From Planotetraspora silvatica (GTDB lineage Bacteria; Actinomycetota; Actinomycetes; Streptosporangiales; Streptosporangiaceae), in NCBI RefSeq assembly GCF_016863315.1, contig NZ_BOOQ01000023.1:124001-188000 (forward strand): a DNA stretch of 64,000 nucleotides, read 5' to 3'. This document shows positions 19,146 through 28,034 of the stretch, in pieces. The notes beneath the pieces are model-generated. The model was given only the letters and a program-made list of their open reading frames with translations. It was not told where the DNA came from and ran no database searches. How positions within the stretch are numbered: the first letter of the stretch is position 1; the number at the start of each line of letters is the position of its first letter. Made by a program: the position numbers and the translations under genes.

Positions 19146-21119
19146 TCACACGAAGGGGATCCAGGCCCGGTCGGCGAGGCTCGTCGCGTCGCTGACCTTG
19201 AGGCCGCCGTCGGAGACCGTCCAGATGGCGTCCCCGATGACCACGCAACGGCGGATGCCCTGGTCGACCGGTGCGAACGAGCCCTCCTTGTTCTTGTTGG
19301 GATGGCTGATCGTGCCGACCTTGTCGATCCCGGCGTCGCCGACCTTGAGCACGAGGGCGCTGCTGCCTTCGATCATGTCGCCGGCCCAGCTCTGGAGGGG
19401 CAACATCGCCAGGCCCGACTGCGGCCAGTAGACGAAGGCGTGCGGATCCCACTCGGCCTCCGAGCCGGACTTCTCCTGGAGGAACCGGGAGACGATCTTC
19501 GGGCTGGCCGGGTCGCTGACGTCGAACAGGGAGATCTGGGTGCCGATCGTCTGGCCCGCCTGGGTGGCCTCCTGGCCGACGCCGAGCAGGCGTCCCTCGC
19601 CGCCCGGGTGCAGGTAGGCCGAGTAGCCGGAGATCTTGAGCTGGCCCGTGACCTTGGGGTCGGCCGGATTCCGCAGGTCCAGGGCGTAGAGCGGGTCGGT
19701 CTGCTTGAAGGTGACCACGTAGCCGACGTCGCCGATGAACCGGACGGAGTAGATGCGCTCGCCCTTGCCGAGTCCCGTCACCGAGCCGACCGGGGACAGG
19801 CTCGCCGCGTCGAGGACGTAGACGCCGCTCTCGCTCGTCTCACGTGCCCCGCCGAAGGTCTCCGAGTTGGACGTCGTGGCCACGCGGAGATTGCCCTTGC
19901 TCTCCGACAGGGAGTACTGGTTCAGCAGACGCCCGGGCACCGAGCCCGAGTCGACGTAGCGGGGGGACCCCGCGGCGGTGATGTCGAACCGGTGCACCTC
20001 GGTGCGCTCGGGGGGCGTGGTCGGCGTGGGAGCCGGCTTTCGCGGCCTGTCCGACACCAGGGGAGTCGGCATCGGCATGTCATCGATGATCATCGGCCGC
20101 GTCCACCAGCGGGGGTTGCTGGTCACGTAGAGGCTGGTCGCCGTGCCGTACACGGTGTCGCCGTCGGCTGCCACGCTGATGGAGGAGTCGGGGGAGAAGG
20201 TCTGGTCGGCGGCCAGGTCGATCGTGTGGACGGTCAGCATCGACGTCCCGGTGTACTCGGCCGGGTGGCTGATCTGCTCGCACTTCACCGCGTCGGTACG
20301 GGTGACCCCGTCGGCCTCGATCTGGAAGCCGGGCAGCCAGGCGTTGATCGGTGCGGCGAGCACCGCCCTGCGGTTGCGCTCGCGCAACTCCGACTCGGGC
20401 ATGTCGGGCTTGGGGGGAGGGAGCGTGATGTTCGGCTGAGACCGGACGACGATCCGCACGGTCGATCCCACCTGGCGGGCGTCGACGTGCGCGCCGTCGG
20501 CGATCAGCGTGGACACCACCTTCGGCGGGCCGGCCAGGTCGACGAGCATGTACGTGGACCCCGACGGCCCGGACCGCACCTTGGCCAGCGCACCCAGCGG
20601 GACGATCCCCCCCACGCCCTCGAACAGGACGAGCGCCCGGTTGCCGGAGATCAGCAGGTCGGCCTGCGCCCAGGCCTGCTCCTTGGGGACGAGCCGCAAC
20701 GTGCCGGTCACCCGGCGGCTCTCGATGTCCACGACGCGGAGGACGCCCTGGCTGACCGTGATGATCCGCTGGCCGTCGGTCTTGACCAGGTCGGGCTCGT
20801 CGACTCCGGCCTCGTGGACGTTGGTCGTCGAGTACGACTGGTCAGGGGCCGCACCTTTGGCGGTGGCCGTCGCCGCGAGGGGCGCGTCCTCCGCCATCGC
20901 GTAGCCCACGGGGCCGCCGACGCCCCAGGGGCTCACGTTCTCGGCGGTCTTGCGCCGGATGTCGTTCAGCATGTCATCGCAGCTCGTGTACGAGACGAGG
21001 GAGACCTTGTCGGACAGGTCGACACGCGGGGGAGCCTGGTCCGCGCGGCCTTCCGAGCACGCCGTGGCGAGAAGCCCGGCCAGGGCGATGGCGCCCGCCG
21101 TACGAATCGATGTCCTCAT
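19146..21119 (-). CDS. Secreted beta-propeller lipoprotein
   Basis: 657 residues. The signal peptide ends in LLATAC, so Cys21 would be lipidated and the protein anchored outside the membrane. TTNVHEAGVDEPDLVKTDGQRI is the hallmark of the C-terminal beta-propeller domain family (Beta_propel, PF09826). Repeating blade-like strands such as YALDLRNPADPKVTGQLKISG and ISLFDVSDPASPKIVSRF support it. Function in actinomycetes is unknown; the fold suggests a binding or enzymatic surface protein. It is divergent from the aldehyde dehydrogenase gene. Confidence 0.85.
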   Translation of the reverse strand: MRTSIRTAGAIALAGLLATACSEGRADQAPPRVDLSDKVSLVSYTSCDDMLNDIRRKTAENVSPWGVGGPVGYAMAEDAPLAATATAKGAAPDQSYSTTNVHEAGVDEPDLVKTDGQRIITVSQGVLRVVDIESRRVTGTLRLVPKEQAWAQADLLISGNRALVLFEGVGGIVPLGALAKVRSGPSGSTYMLVDLAGPPKVVSTLIADGAHVDARQVGSTVRIVVRSQPNITLPPPKPDMPESELRERNRRAVLAAPINAWLPGFQIEADGVTRTDAVKCEQISHPAEYTGTSMLTVHTIDLAADQTFSPDSSISVAADGDTVYGTATSLYVTSNPRWWTRPMIIDDMPMPTPLVSDRPRKPAPTPTTPPERTEVHRFDITAAGSPRYVDSGSVPGRLLNQYSLSESKGNLRVATTSNSETFGGARETSESGVYVLDAASLSPVGSVTGLGKGERIYSVRFIGDVGYVVTFKQTDPLYALDLRNPADPKVTGQLKISGYSAYLHPGGEGRLLGVGQEATQAGQTIGTQISLFDVSDPASPKIVSRFLQEKSGSEAEWDPHAFVYWPQSGLAMLPLQSWAGDMIEGSSALVLKVGDAGIDKVGTISHPNKNKEGSFAPVDQGIRRCVVIGDAIWTVSDGGLKVSDATSLADRAWIPFV

Positions 21120-21176
21120 GCCCCTAGGACGTATCGCGCCGGGCTTCGGTTCGAGCGTTCCTTGGAGCCGCCTGAA

Positions 21177-21192
21177 GGTTGCTTTACCAACC
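21177..21192 (+). promoter_or_regulatory. Inverted repeat before the aldehyde dehydrogenase gene
   Basis: GGTTG, six bases, CAACC lie in the 110-base gap between two divergent genes. The form fits a small dimeric repressor site such as a TetR operator. No regulator gene is adjacent. Confidence 0.3.
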
Positions 21193-21229
21193 AGTAGCTT
21201 TAGTGAGGTCCCCGGAATATTCTTCCGCC

Positions 21230-22786
21230 ATGGCCGCCACGATTCGGACGCTCGACAGCGCCATGGTCGATCGAGTCCTCGCGCACGTCACCTCGGAGGG
21301 CAAGACCCGGCAGATCGCCGTCCCGTTCACGGGTGAGCCCCTCGCCGACATCCCGATCTCCTCGGCCGACGATGTCAGGACCGCGTACGCCAAGGCCAGA
21401 GCCGCACAGGAGGCGTGGGCCGCGCTGCCCGCCCGGGAGCGGACCAGGCCGTTCCTGCGCCTGCACGACGCGATGATCGACCGTCGCGACGAGATCCTCG
21501 ACATCGTCCAGACGGAGACGGGGAAGGCCAGGCGGCACGCGTTCGAAGAGGTCCTCGACGTGGCCGGCTGCAGCCTCTACTTTGCCAGGCGCGCGCCGGG
21601 GCTGCTGGAACCGCAGCGCCGCCGGGGCATCTTCCCGGTCGCCACCCGGGTGACCGAGCTTCGCCACCCCAAGGGCGCCGTGGCCGTGATCAGCCCGTGG
21701 AACTACCCCCTGTCCCTGGGGGTGACCGACGTGGTCCCCGCGCTGATCGCGGGCAACGCCGTCGTCCACAAGCCCGACACGCAGACCGCGCTTTCCACCC
21801 TCTGGACGATCGACCTCCTCGTGGAACTCGGCATGCCGCGTGACATCTGGCAGGTCGTGCTGGGCGACCCCGAGGACGTCGGCGGGCCGCTGATCGACGG
21901 CGCCGACTACGTGGCGTTCACCGGATCGACCAGGGGCGGCAGGAAGATCGCCGCCGAGGCCGCCGGCCGGCTCATCGGCTGCTCATTGGAACTGGGCGGC
22001 AAGAACCCGATGATCGTGCTCGACGACGCCGACCTCGATCTGGCCGCGCAGGGCGCCATCCGGGCGTGCTTCACCAACGCCGGCCAGTTGTGCATCTCGA
22101 TCGAGCGGCTCTACGTGCAGGAATCGGTCGCCGACGCGTTCCGGGACAAGTTCGTCCGGGCGGTGGAGAACATGAAGATCGCCGCGGGGTTCGACTGGGA
22201 CACCCAGATGGGGTCCCTGACGCACCGGCGGCAACTCGACGCGGTGACCGACCATGTGGCGGACGCCGTCGCCAAGGGCGCGAAGGTGCTGACCGGAGGC
22301 CGCGCGCGGCCCGATCTCGGGCCGCTGTTCTACGAGCCGACGGTCGTCGAGGGCGTCACCGAGGACATGGACCTGTGCCGCGACGAGACCTTCGGCCCGG
22401 TCGTCGCCCTCTACCGGTTCTCCGCCGAGGACGAGGCCGTCGCTCTCGCGAACGACACTCCGTACGGGCTGAACGCCTCGGTCTGGACGCGCGACCTCGG
22501 GCGGGCCCGCCGGATCGCCGCCCGAGTCAAGGCGGGCACCGTCAACGTCAACGAGGGGTACGGCTCGGCCTACGCGTCCTACGACGCCCCGATGGGCGGC
22601 ATGAAGGCCTCCGGCCTCGGCCGCCGCCACGGAAGCGAGGGCCTGCTCAAGTACACCGAGGTCCAGACCGTCGCCAGCCAGGCGTCGTGGCTCGGCTTCG
22701 AGCCGATGCTCGGCCTGTCGTACGACACCTACGCCGACACCCTCGCCGGCGTCCTCAAGACGATGAAGCGGCTCCACCTCAAATAG
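21230..22786 (+). CDS. Aldehyde dehydrogenase, succinate-semialdehyde dehydrogenase type
   Basis: 518 residues from ATG 21230. This is an NAD(P)-dependent oxidation of an aldehyde to an acid. ISPWNYPLSLGVTDVVPALIAGNAVVHKPD forms the cofactor pocket. ELGGKNPMIVLDDAD contains the general base Glu, NAGQLCISIERL has the catalytic Cys, and RDETFGPVVAL is present. The closest group by motif is GabD2-type succinate-semialdehyde dehydrogenase, but substrate cannot be fixed from sequence. Only 7 bases separate it from the following GMC oxidoreductase, so the pair may work in sequence on an alcohol and its aldehyde. Confidence 0.85.
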   Translation: MAATIRTLDSAMVDRVLAHVTSEGKTRQIAVPFTGEPLADIPISSADDVRTAYAKARAAQEAWAALPARERTRPFLRLHDAMIDRRDEILDIVQTETGKARRHAFEEVLDVAGCSLYFARRAPGLLEPQRRRGIFPVATRVTELRHPKGAVAVISPWNYPLSLGVTDVVPALIAGNAVVHKPDTQTALSTLWTIDLLVELGMPRDIWQVVLGDPEDVGGPLIDGADYVAFTGSTRGGRKIAAEAAGRLIGCSLELGGKNPMIVLDDADLDLAAQGAIRACFTNAGQLCISIERLYVQESVADAFRDKFVRAVENMKIAAGFDWDTQMGSLTHRRQLDAVTDHVADAVAKGAKVLTGGRARPDLGPLFYEPTVVEGVTEDMDLCRDETFGPVVALYRFSAEDEAVALANDTPYGLNASVWTRDLGRARRIAARVKAGTVNVNEGYGSAYASYDAPMGGMKASGLGRRHGSEGLLKYTEVQTVASQASWLGFEPMLGLSYDTYADTLAGVLKTMKRLHLK

Positions 22787-22793
22787 GACTGCC

Positions 22794-24464
22794 ATGGACT
22801 ACGACGTCGTCGTCATCGGGTCGGGATTCGGCGGGAGCGTGACGGCCCTCCGCCTGACGGAGAAGGGCTATTCGGTCGGCGTCCTGGAGGCCGGCAGGCG
22901 ATTCGAGGACGGCACGCTCCCCAAGACGTCCTGGCGGGCCAGGGACTTCCTGTGGGCTCCGCGGCTCGGTCTCAAGGGCATCCAGCGGATCCACCTGCTG
23001 CGTGGCGGAAGCGGCGTCATGGTCCTGGCGGGAGCGGGGGTGGGCGGCGGCTCGCTCGTGTACGCGAACACCCTCTACGAGCCCCTGGACCCCTTCTTCG
23101 ACGACCCCCAGTGGAGCCGCATCACGGACTGGAAGAGCGAACTCGCCCCCTACTACGACCAGGCCAAGCGGATGCTGGGGGTGATGCGGAACCCGACCGT
23201 GACGCCCGCCGACGAGGTCATGCGGAAGGTGGCCGAGCGGATGGGGGTCGGCGACACCTTCCACCTCGCTCCCGTGGGGGTGTTCTTCGGCGCTCCCGGC
23301 ATCGAGGTCGATGATCCGTACTTCGGCGGGGCCGGCCCGCGGCGGCGGGGATGCCTGGAGTGCGGCGAGTGCATGACGGGCTGCCGCCATGGCGCGAAGA
23401 ACACGCTGGTCAAGAATTACCTCCACCTCGCGGAGACCGCGGGGGCGACGGTCCACCCGGAGACGACCGTCAGGAGCGTGCGCCCGGTCGACGGCGGATA
23501 CGAGGTCACGGCCAGGAGGACCGGTTCCCTGGGCGGGACCCGCGTCTTCACCGCGCGGCAGGTCGTCTTCGCCGCCGGCACGTACGGCACGCAGCGACTG
23601 CTGCACCACCTGAGGGCGACGACCCTGCCCGGGCTCTCCGCGCGGCTCGGCGTCCTGACCCGGACGAACTCCGAGGCCCTGCTCGGATTCGAGCGGCTGA
23701 CGGTCAAGGGGGACAAGCTCAACCGGGGGGTGGCGATCACCTCGTCGATCCACCCCGACGCCGAGACGCACATCGAGCCCGTCCGGTACGGCGACGGCTC
23801 CAACGCGATGGGCATGCTCCGCACGCTGCTCGTGGACGGCGGGGGCAGGACCCCACGCTGGCTCAAATTCCTCGGCGCGGCCCTCCGGCGGCCCCATCTG
23901 GTGCTCCGGCTGTTCAATCACCGGAGATGGTCGGAGCGGGCCGTCATCGCCCTCGTCATGCAGGCCAAGAACAACTCGGTCACGGTCTCCCTCCAGGGGC
24001 GCGGCCTGCGGGCCGATCCCGGCTACGGCGAGCCCAATCCCACCTGGATCCCCGCGGGGCACCGGGCCGCGCGGCTGGCCGCTGAGGAGATCGGCGGCAT
24101 GCCGGGCGGTTCCTGGCTGGACCTGTTCGACATCCCGGCCACGGCGCACTTCCTCGGCGGCTGCGCGATCGGCGACTCCCCGGAGAGCGGTGTGATCGAC
24201 GCCTACCACCGGGTCTACGGGTACGAGGGCCTGCACATCGTCGACGGGTCGGCGATCTCCGCCAACCTGGGCGTCAACCCCTCGCTCACCATCACGGCCC
24301 AGGCGGAGCGGGCCATGGCGCTGTGGCCGAACAAGGGCGAGCCCGACCCTCGCCCGGCCGTCGGATCCGCCTACGCGAGGGTCTCGCCGGTCGCGCCGCT
24401 CCATCCGGTCGTGCCTGCGGCCGCGCCGGGAGCACTCCGGCTGCCGATCGTGGAGATCACCTAG
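22794..24464 (+). CDS. GMC oxidoreductase, cholesterol-oxidase-like (ChoD type)
   Basis: 556-residue FAD enzyme. The N-terminal DYDVVVIGSGFGGSVTALRL binds FAD. LAGAGVGGGSLVYAN, ATAHFLGGCAIGDSPESGVID and GSAISANLGVNPSLTITAQAERAM match the cholesterol-oxidase branch of GMC enzymes. M. tuberculosis ChoD lies next to guaB3 in the same order. A cysteine cluster, CLECGECMTGC (Cys187, 190, 193 and 197), resembles an iron-sulfur ligand set and is not part of classical secreted cholesterol oxidases. No signal peptide is seen, so it is probably cytoplasmic. The true substrate is uncertain. Confidence 0.8.
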   Translation: MDYDVVVIGSGFGGSVTALRLTEKGYSVGVLEAGRRFEDGTLPKTSWRARDFLWAPRLGLKGIQRIHLLRGGSGVMVLAGAGVGGGSLVYANTLYEPLDPFFDDPQWSRITDWKSELAPYYDQAKRMLGVMRNPTVTPADEVMRKVAERMGVGDTFHLAPVGVFFGAPGIEVDDPYFGGAGPRRRGCLECGECMTGCRHGAKNTLVKNYLHLAETAGATVHPETTVRSVRPVDGGYEVTARRTGSLGGTRVFTARQVVFAAGTYGTQRLLHHLRATTLPGLSARLGVLTRTNSEALLGFERLTVKGDKLNRGVAITSSIHPDAETHIEPVRYGDGSNAMGMLRTLLVDGGGRTPRWLKFLGAALRRPHLVLRLFNHRRWSERAVIALVMQAKNNSVTVSLQGRGLRADPGYGEPNPTWIPAGHRAARLAAEEIGGMPGGSWLDLFDIPATAHFLGGCAIGDSPESGVIDAYHRVYGYEGLHIVDGSAISANLGVNPSLTITAQAERAMALWPNKGEPDPRPAVGSAYARVSPVAPLHPVVPAAAPGALRLPIVEIT

Positions 24465-24560
24465 TCCTGGCGGCCTCTCAGGAGGCCCGGGCGACGACGT
24501 CCTCGATGGCGGCGTGGTCGGGTGGGGAAGCGTCGGGGCTGGTCGGGGAAACCGCGCCGA

Positions 24561-24566
24561 TAGACT
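24561..24566 (+). promoter_or_regulatory. Putative -10 box of guaA
   Basis: TAGACT followed by G, 36 bases before the guaA GTG. It is identical to the -10 of the proximal guaB promoter, and a related GGAAACCGCG word lies just upstream. No clear -35 is visible. Confidence 0.4.
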
Positions 24567-24602
24567 GGCGACACCGCTCGTTTCCTTTTGGGGGTCCTTC
24601 CG

Positions 24603-26150
24603 GTGTCTGAGTTCGACACGGTCCTGGTGGTCGACTTCGGCGCGCAGTACGCGCAGCTGATCGCTCGCCGGGTGCGTGAATGCCACGTCTACTCCGAGAT
24701 CGTCCCGTCGACGATGCCGGTGGCGGAGATGCTGGCCAGGAAGCCCAAGGCGATCATCCTGTCGGGCGGCCCCTCGTCCGTGTACGCCGAGGGCGCCCCG
24801 CCGGTCCCTGACGGCCTGTTCACGACGGGCGTGCCCACCTTCGGCATCTGCTACGGCTTCCAGGCGATGGCGCAGGCGCTGGGCGGGACCGTGAACAGGA
24901 CGGGCGTCGCGGAGTTCGGCGGCACCTCGTTGCAGGTGCTCGGCGAGGGCGTGCTGTTCGCCGGGCTGCCGTCCACGCAGTCGGTCTGGATGTCCCACGG
25001 CGACTCCGTGGCCGGAGCCCCGGCCGGGTTCGCCGTCACCGCGTCCACCGAGGCCACGCCGGTCGCCGCGATCGAGAACCCCGACCAGGGCCTGTACGGC
25101 GTGCAGTTCCATCCCGAGGTCCTCCACACCGCCCACGGGCAGACGGTCCTCAAGCACTTCCTCGAGGCGGCCGGGTGCCGTCCGTCGTGGACCATGCTCA
25201 ACATCGTCGAGGACGCGGTCGCGGCGGTGCGCGAGCAGGTCGGCGACGGCAGGGCGATCTGCGCGCTGTCGGGCGGCGTGGACTCCGCCGTGGCGGCCGC
25301 CATCGTCCAGCGGGCCATCGGCGATCGCCTCACCTGCGTCTTCGTCGACCACGGCCTGCTCCGCAAGGGTGAGGCCGAGCAGGTCGAGCGTGACTTCGTG
25401 GCCTCGACCGGGGTGAAGCTCCGGGTGGTGGACGCCGCCGAGAGGTTCCTGAAGGCTCTGTCCGGGGTGGTCGACCCCGAGGAGAAGCGCAAGATCATCG
25501 GCCGGGAGTTCATCCGCGTCTTCGAGGACGAGCAGCGGGCCATCCTCGCGGACGGCCCGGCGGACTTCCTGGTCCAGGGCACGCTCTACCCCGACGTCGT
25601 CGAGTCCGGCGGCGGCACCGGCACCGCGAACATCAAGTCCCACCACAATGTGGGCGGGCTTCCCGACGATCTGCGGTTCCAGCTGGTCGAGCCGTTGCGG
25701 ACGCTGTTCAAGGACGAGGTCAGGCGGGCCGGCGAGGAGTTGGGCCTTCCCTCGGCGATGGTCTGGCGGCAGCCGTTCCCCGGCCCGGGGCTGGGCATCC
25801 GGATCATCGGCGAGGTGACCGCCGAGCGGCTCGACATCCTGCGCGAGGCCGACGCCATCGCGCGCGAGGAGCTGTCCCGGGCGGGGCTCGACCGCGACAT
25901 CTGGCAGTGCCCGGTCGTCCTGCTGGCCGACGTCCGCTCGGTCGGCGTCCAGGGCGACGGCCGCACGTACGGCCACCCGGTGGTCCTGCGGCCCGTCACC
26001 TCGGAGGACGCGATGACGGCCGACTGGGCCCGCGTGCCGTACGACGTGCTGTCCCGCATCTCGACCCGGATCACCAACGAGGTCCGCGAGATCAACCGGG
26101 TGGTCGTCGACGTCACCAGCAAGCCCCCCGGCACCATCGAGTGGGAATAA
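24603..26150 (+). CDS. guaA: GMP synthase (glutamine-hydrolysing)
   Basis: 515 residues from GTG 24603. It converts XMP to GMP with ATP and glutamine-derived ammonia. The N-terminal class I glutaminase has nucleophile Cys83 in GICYGF and the His-Glu pair in GVQFHPEV. The ATP pyrophosphatase loop is [16 protein letters not shown]. The C-terminal dimerisation domain includes [16 protein letters not shown] and ends KPPGTIEWE. The start has only a weak site. The 53-base array begins 24 bases after the stop. Confidence 0.96.
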   Translation: MSEFDTVLVVDFGAQYAQLIARRVRECHVYSEIVPSTMPVAEMLARKPKAIILSGGPSSVYAEGAPPVPDGLFTTGVPTFGICYGFQAMAQALGGTVNRTGVAEFGGTSLQVLGEGVLFAGLPSTQSVWMSHGDSVAGAPAGFAVTASTEATPVAAIENPDQGLYGVQFHPEVLHTAHGQTVLKHFLEAAGCRPSWTMLNIVEDAVAAVREQVGDGRAICALSGGVDSAVAAAIVQRAIGDRLTCVFVDHGLLRKGEAEQVERDFVASTGVKLRVVDAAERFLKALSGVVDPEEKRKIIGREFIRVFEDEQRAILADGPADFLVQGTLYPDVVESGGGTGTANIKSHHNVGGLPDDLRFQLVEPLRTLFKDEVRRAGEELGLPSAMVWRQPFPGPGLGIRIIGEVTAERLDILREADAIAREELSRAGLDRDIWQCPVVLLADVRSVGVQGDGRTYGHPVVLRPVTSEDAMTADWARVPYDVLSRISTRITNEVREINRVVVDVTSKPPGTIEWE

Positions 26151-26173
26151 CCCCCACCCACCCACCCCTCCCG

Positions 26174-26549
26174 CGTGATCATGCACATGTTCGCGGAAAT
26201 GCCCCCTGACCTGCCCATGCCTCCGTCGTGATCATGCACAGGTTCGGCGGCATCCCCTGTGACCTGCCGCTTCCCGGTTCGTGATCATGCACGAATTCGT
26301 GGATGTGGTGTCTGGGCTGCGACCTCCCATTTGGTGATCATGCACGGATTCGGCAGTGTCACGTCTGGCCTGGGGTCACGTGTTTCGTGATCATGCACAG
26401 GTCCGTCGGCATCGGCCCATCGGCAACCGGCTTGCTCCTTATCGCATGCGACGACGGCTGTCACAAATTGCATGATCACGCCAAGGGGGGAGGGGGTGGG
26501 TGCGGGCGGGTGGCGGGAGGGGCCGGCTGTCACAAATTGCATGATCACG
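26174..26549. repeat. 53-base-phased repeat array downstream of guaA
   Basis: The core CGTGATCATGCAC begins at 26174, 26227, 26280, 26333 (first base changed to G) and 26386, exactly 53 bases apart each time. Within each unit a second weaker box near CTGACCTGCC follows about 33 bases in. Two inverted copies of a variant (TGCATGATCACG at 26469-26480 and 26538-26549, each preceded by GGCTGTCACAAAT) follow 69 bases apart, and a degenerate third lies at 26581. The 26151-26648 gap has no credible gene; the array and its C/G-rich borders fill it. Confidence 0.9.
26486..26523 (+). other. G-run tract, possible G-quadruplex
   Basis: At least five runs of three or more G, with short loops, lie between the two inverted variant copies. 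The left border of the array (26152-26170) is a matching C-run tract (CCCCCACCCACCCACCCC). Confidence 0.6.
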
Positions 26550-26648
26550 CGAATGGGGGGATCGCGTGAATGGGGTGAAATGCATGATCGTGGCAGAGGG
26601 GAGTGAAAAAGCCGTACATATGGGTGTGGGTCAGGCGTCAGCGGTAAG

Positions 26649-27863
26649 TTGAGGTTGGTGATTGCCACACAGGTCGCCATCGCGCCCGCACGTACGCAGG
26701 CCGCCCGCCTCGCCTGGCTGGACGCGTTACGCGGGATCGGTGCGATGGCCGTGGTGGCCGAGCACATGCTCCCCTGGCTCATGCCCGCGCTCCGGCCGTA
26801 CTGGTTCAACCTCGGCATGTACGGCGTGCTGGTGTTCTTCCTGGTCAGCGGGTACATCATCCCGGCGTCCCTGGAACACAGGGGAGACGTCAGGTCCTTC
26901 TGGATCAGCCGGATCTTCCGCCTCTACCCGCTCTATCTGCTGGTCATCGGGCTCGTCCTCGTCATGGCGATCTGGGTGCCGGTGCGCATGGAGGTCCCCC
27001 GCCATGCGTCATCCGTCGCGGCCCATCTGTCGATGCTGCTCGACGTCGTCCACATGGGCGGGTTGGCCGATCCGATGTGGACCCTGTCGTACGAGATGGT
27101 GTTCTACCTGATCGTCACCGCGCTCTTCGTCGGCGGCGTGCACAGGCGCAGTGGCCTGCTGGCCATCGCGTTCGGTGGTGCGGCGGTCGCCGCGGGCCTG
27201 GTGTTGTCCGCGCCGCTGCTGCCGGGCGAATGGCCGGCCATCGTGACGTGCGTGATCTTTCTCGCCGGTCTCGTCTGCCTGATCTCGGGCCGGTTCCGGA
27301 CGACCGCCGCCTACTCCCTGGGCCTGATGGCGCTCGTGCTGCTCATGTTCGGCAGCTACGTGCCCTGGTTCGGCGCGGCGATCCTCGCGGTGATGTTCAC
27401 CGGGACGGCCATCCAGCGCTGGGAGGCGGGCACGGGCGGGCTGACACCGGTCGTGGTGTCGGCGGCCCTGGTGGCCGCCTCTCCCGTGTGGTCGATCCAG
27501 GCGGGCTGGTGGTGGGTCCAGCCGGACGTGTGGATCACGACGATGGTGCTCGCGGGCGGCACGTTCGCCCTCGGGATGGCGTTGCGGAGCCGCCCCATCC
27601 CCGGCGTGCTGACGTGGATCGGCCTGATCAGCTACTCGATCTACCTGCTGCACCACCCCCTGCTGCGGGGGCTGAACTCCATGATGGGCGACCTCCGAGG
27701 CCTGCCGGCCGCGCTTTCGTCGGCCATCAGCCTGGGGTATCTGATCGTGCTCCTCACCTTGAGTTGGCTGACGTACCGCTTCGTTGAAGCCCCGGCGCAA
27801 CGGCTCGGCAAGCGGATCAGCCGTTCGCTGAGATCTCCGCAGGAGGCGTCCTCCCAGGGGTGA
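26649..27863 (+). CDS. Membrane acyltransferase, family 3 (OafA/NodX type)
   Basis: 404 residues from TTG 26649; GTG 26658 is an alternative. Integral membrane enzyme that O-acylates sugars of surface polymers. ARLAWLDALRGIGAMAVVAEHM contains the family's conserved LDxLRGIA-like start and histidine. WISRIFRLYPLYLL is the second signature, and about ten hydrophobic spans follow. The C-terminus ends in a basic cytoplasmic tail. It is the first gene of the glycopolymer island and likely decorates the polymer. Confidence 0.85.
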   Translation: MRLVIATQVAIAPARTQAARLAWLDALRGIGAMAVVAEHMLPWLMPALRPYWFNLGMYGVLVFFLVSGYIIPASLEHRGDVRSFWISRIFRLYPLYLLVIGLVLVMAIWVPVRMEVPRHASSVAAHLSMLLDVVHMGGLADPMWTLSYEMVFYLIVTALFVGGVHRRSGLLAIAFGGAAVAAGLVLSAPLLPGEWPAIVTCVIFLAGLVCLISGRFRTTAAYSLGLMALVLLMFGSYVPWFGAAILAVMFTGTAIQRWEAGTGGLTPVVVSAALVAASPVWSIQAGWWWVQPDVWITTMVLAGGTFALGMALRSRPIPGVLTWIGLISYSIYLLHHPLLRGLNSMMGDLRGLPAALSSAISLGYLIVLLTLSWLTYRFVEAPAQRLGKRISRSLRSPQEASSQG

Positions 27864-28034
27864 CCACGGAGGAGCCGTAAAGCCTCGGGCCGTAGACGAC
27901 CGTTGACGGCCGTAAACGTTCGGCCAAGGACGAGCACATGCCGGCCGCTCCGCCGCCCGTTTCGCGATGCTGTCCCGGTCGCCGCCGTGAGAACCGGCGA
28001 CCCGGAGCAGGGCGATTCGAGGGAGGAGGCCGGG

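Noticed and set aside
26174-26549. CRISPR array
   Set aside because: Repeats and spacing look CRISPR-like at first, but the interiors of units share a second conserved box, the orientation flips, the core is only 13 bases, and no cas genes are present.
26303-26569. 88-residue open frame inside the guaA array
   Set aside because: It is created by the repeat core, has no ribosome site and has no protein-like composition.
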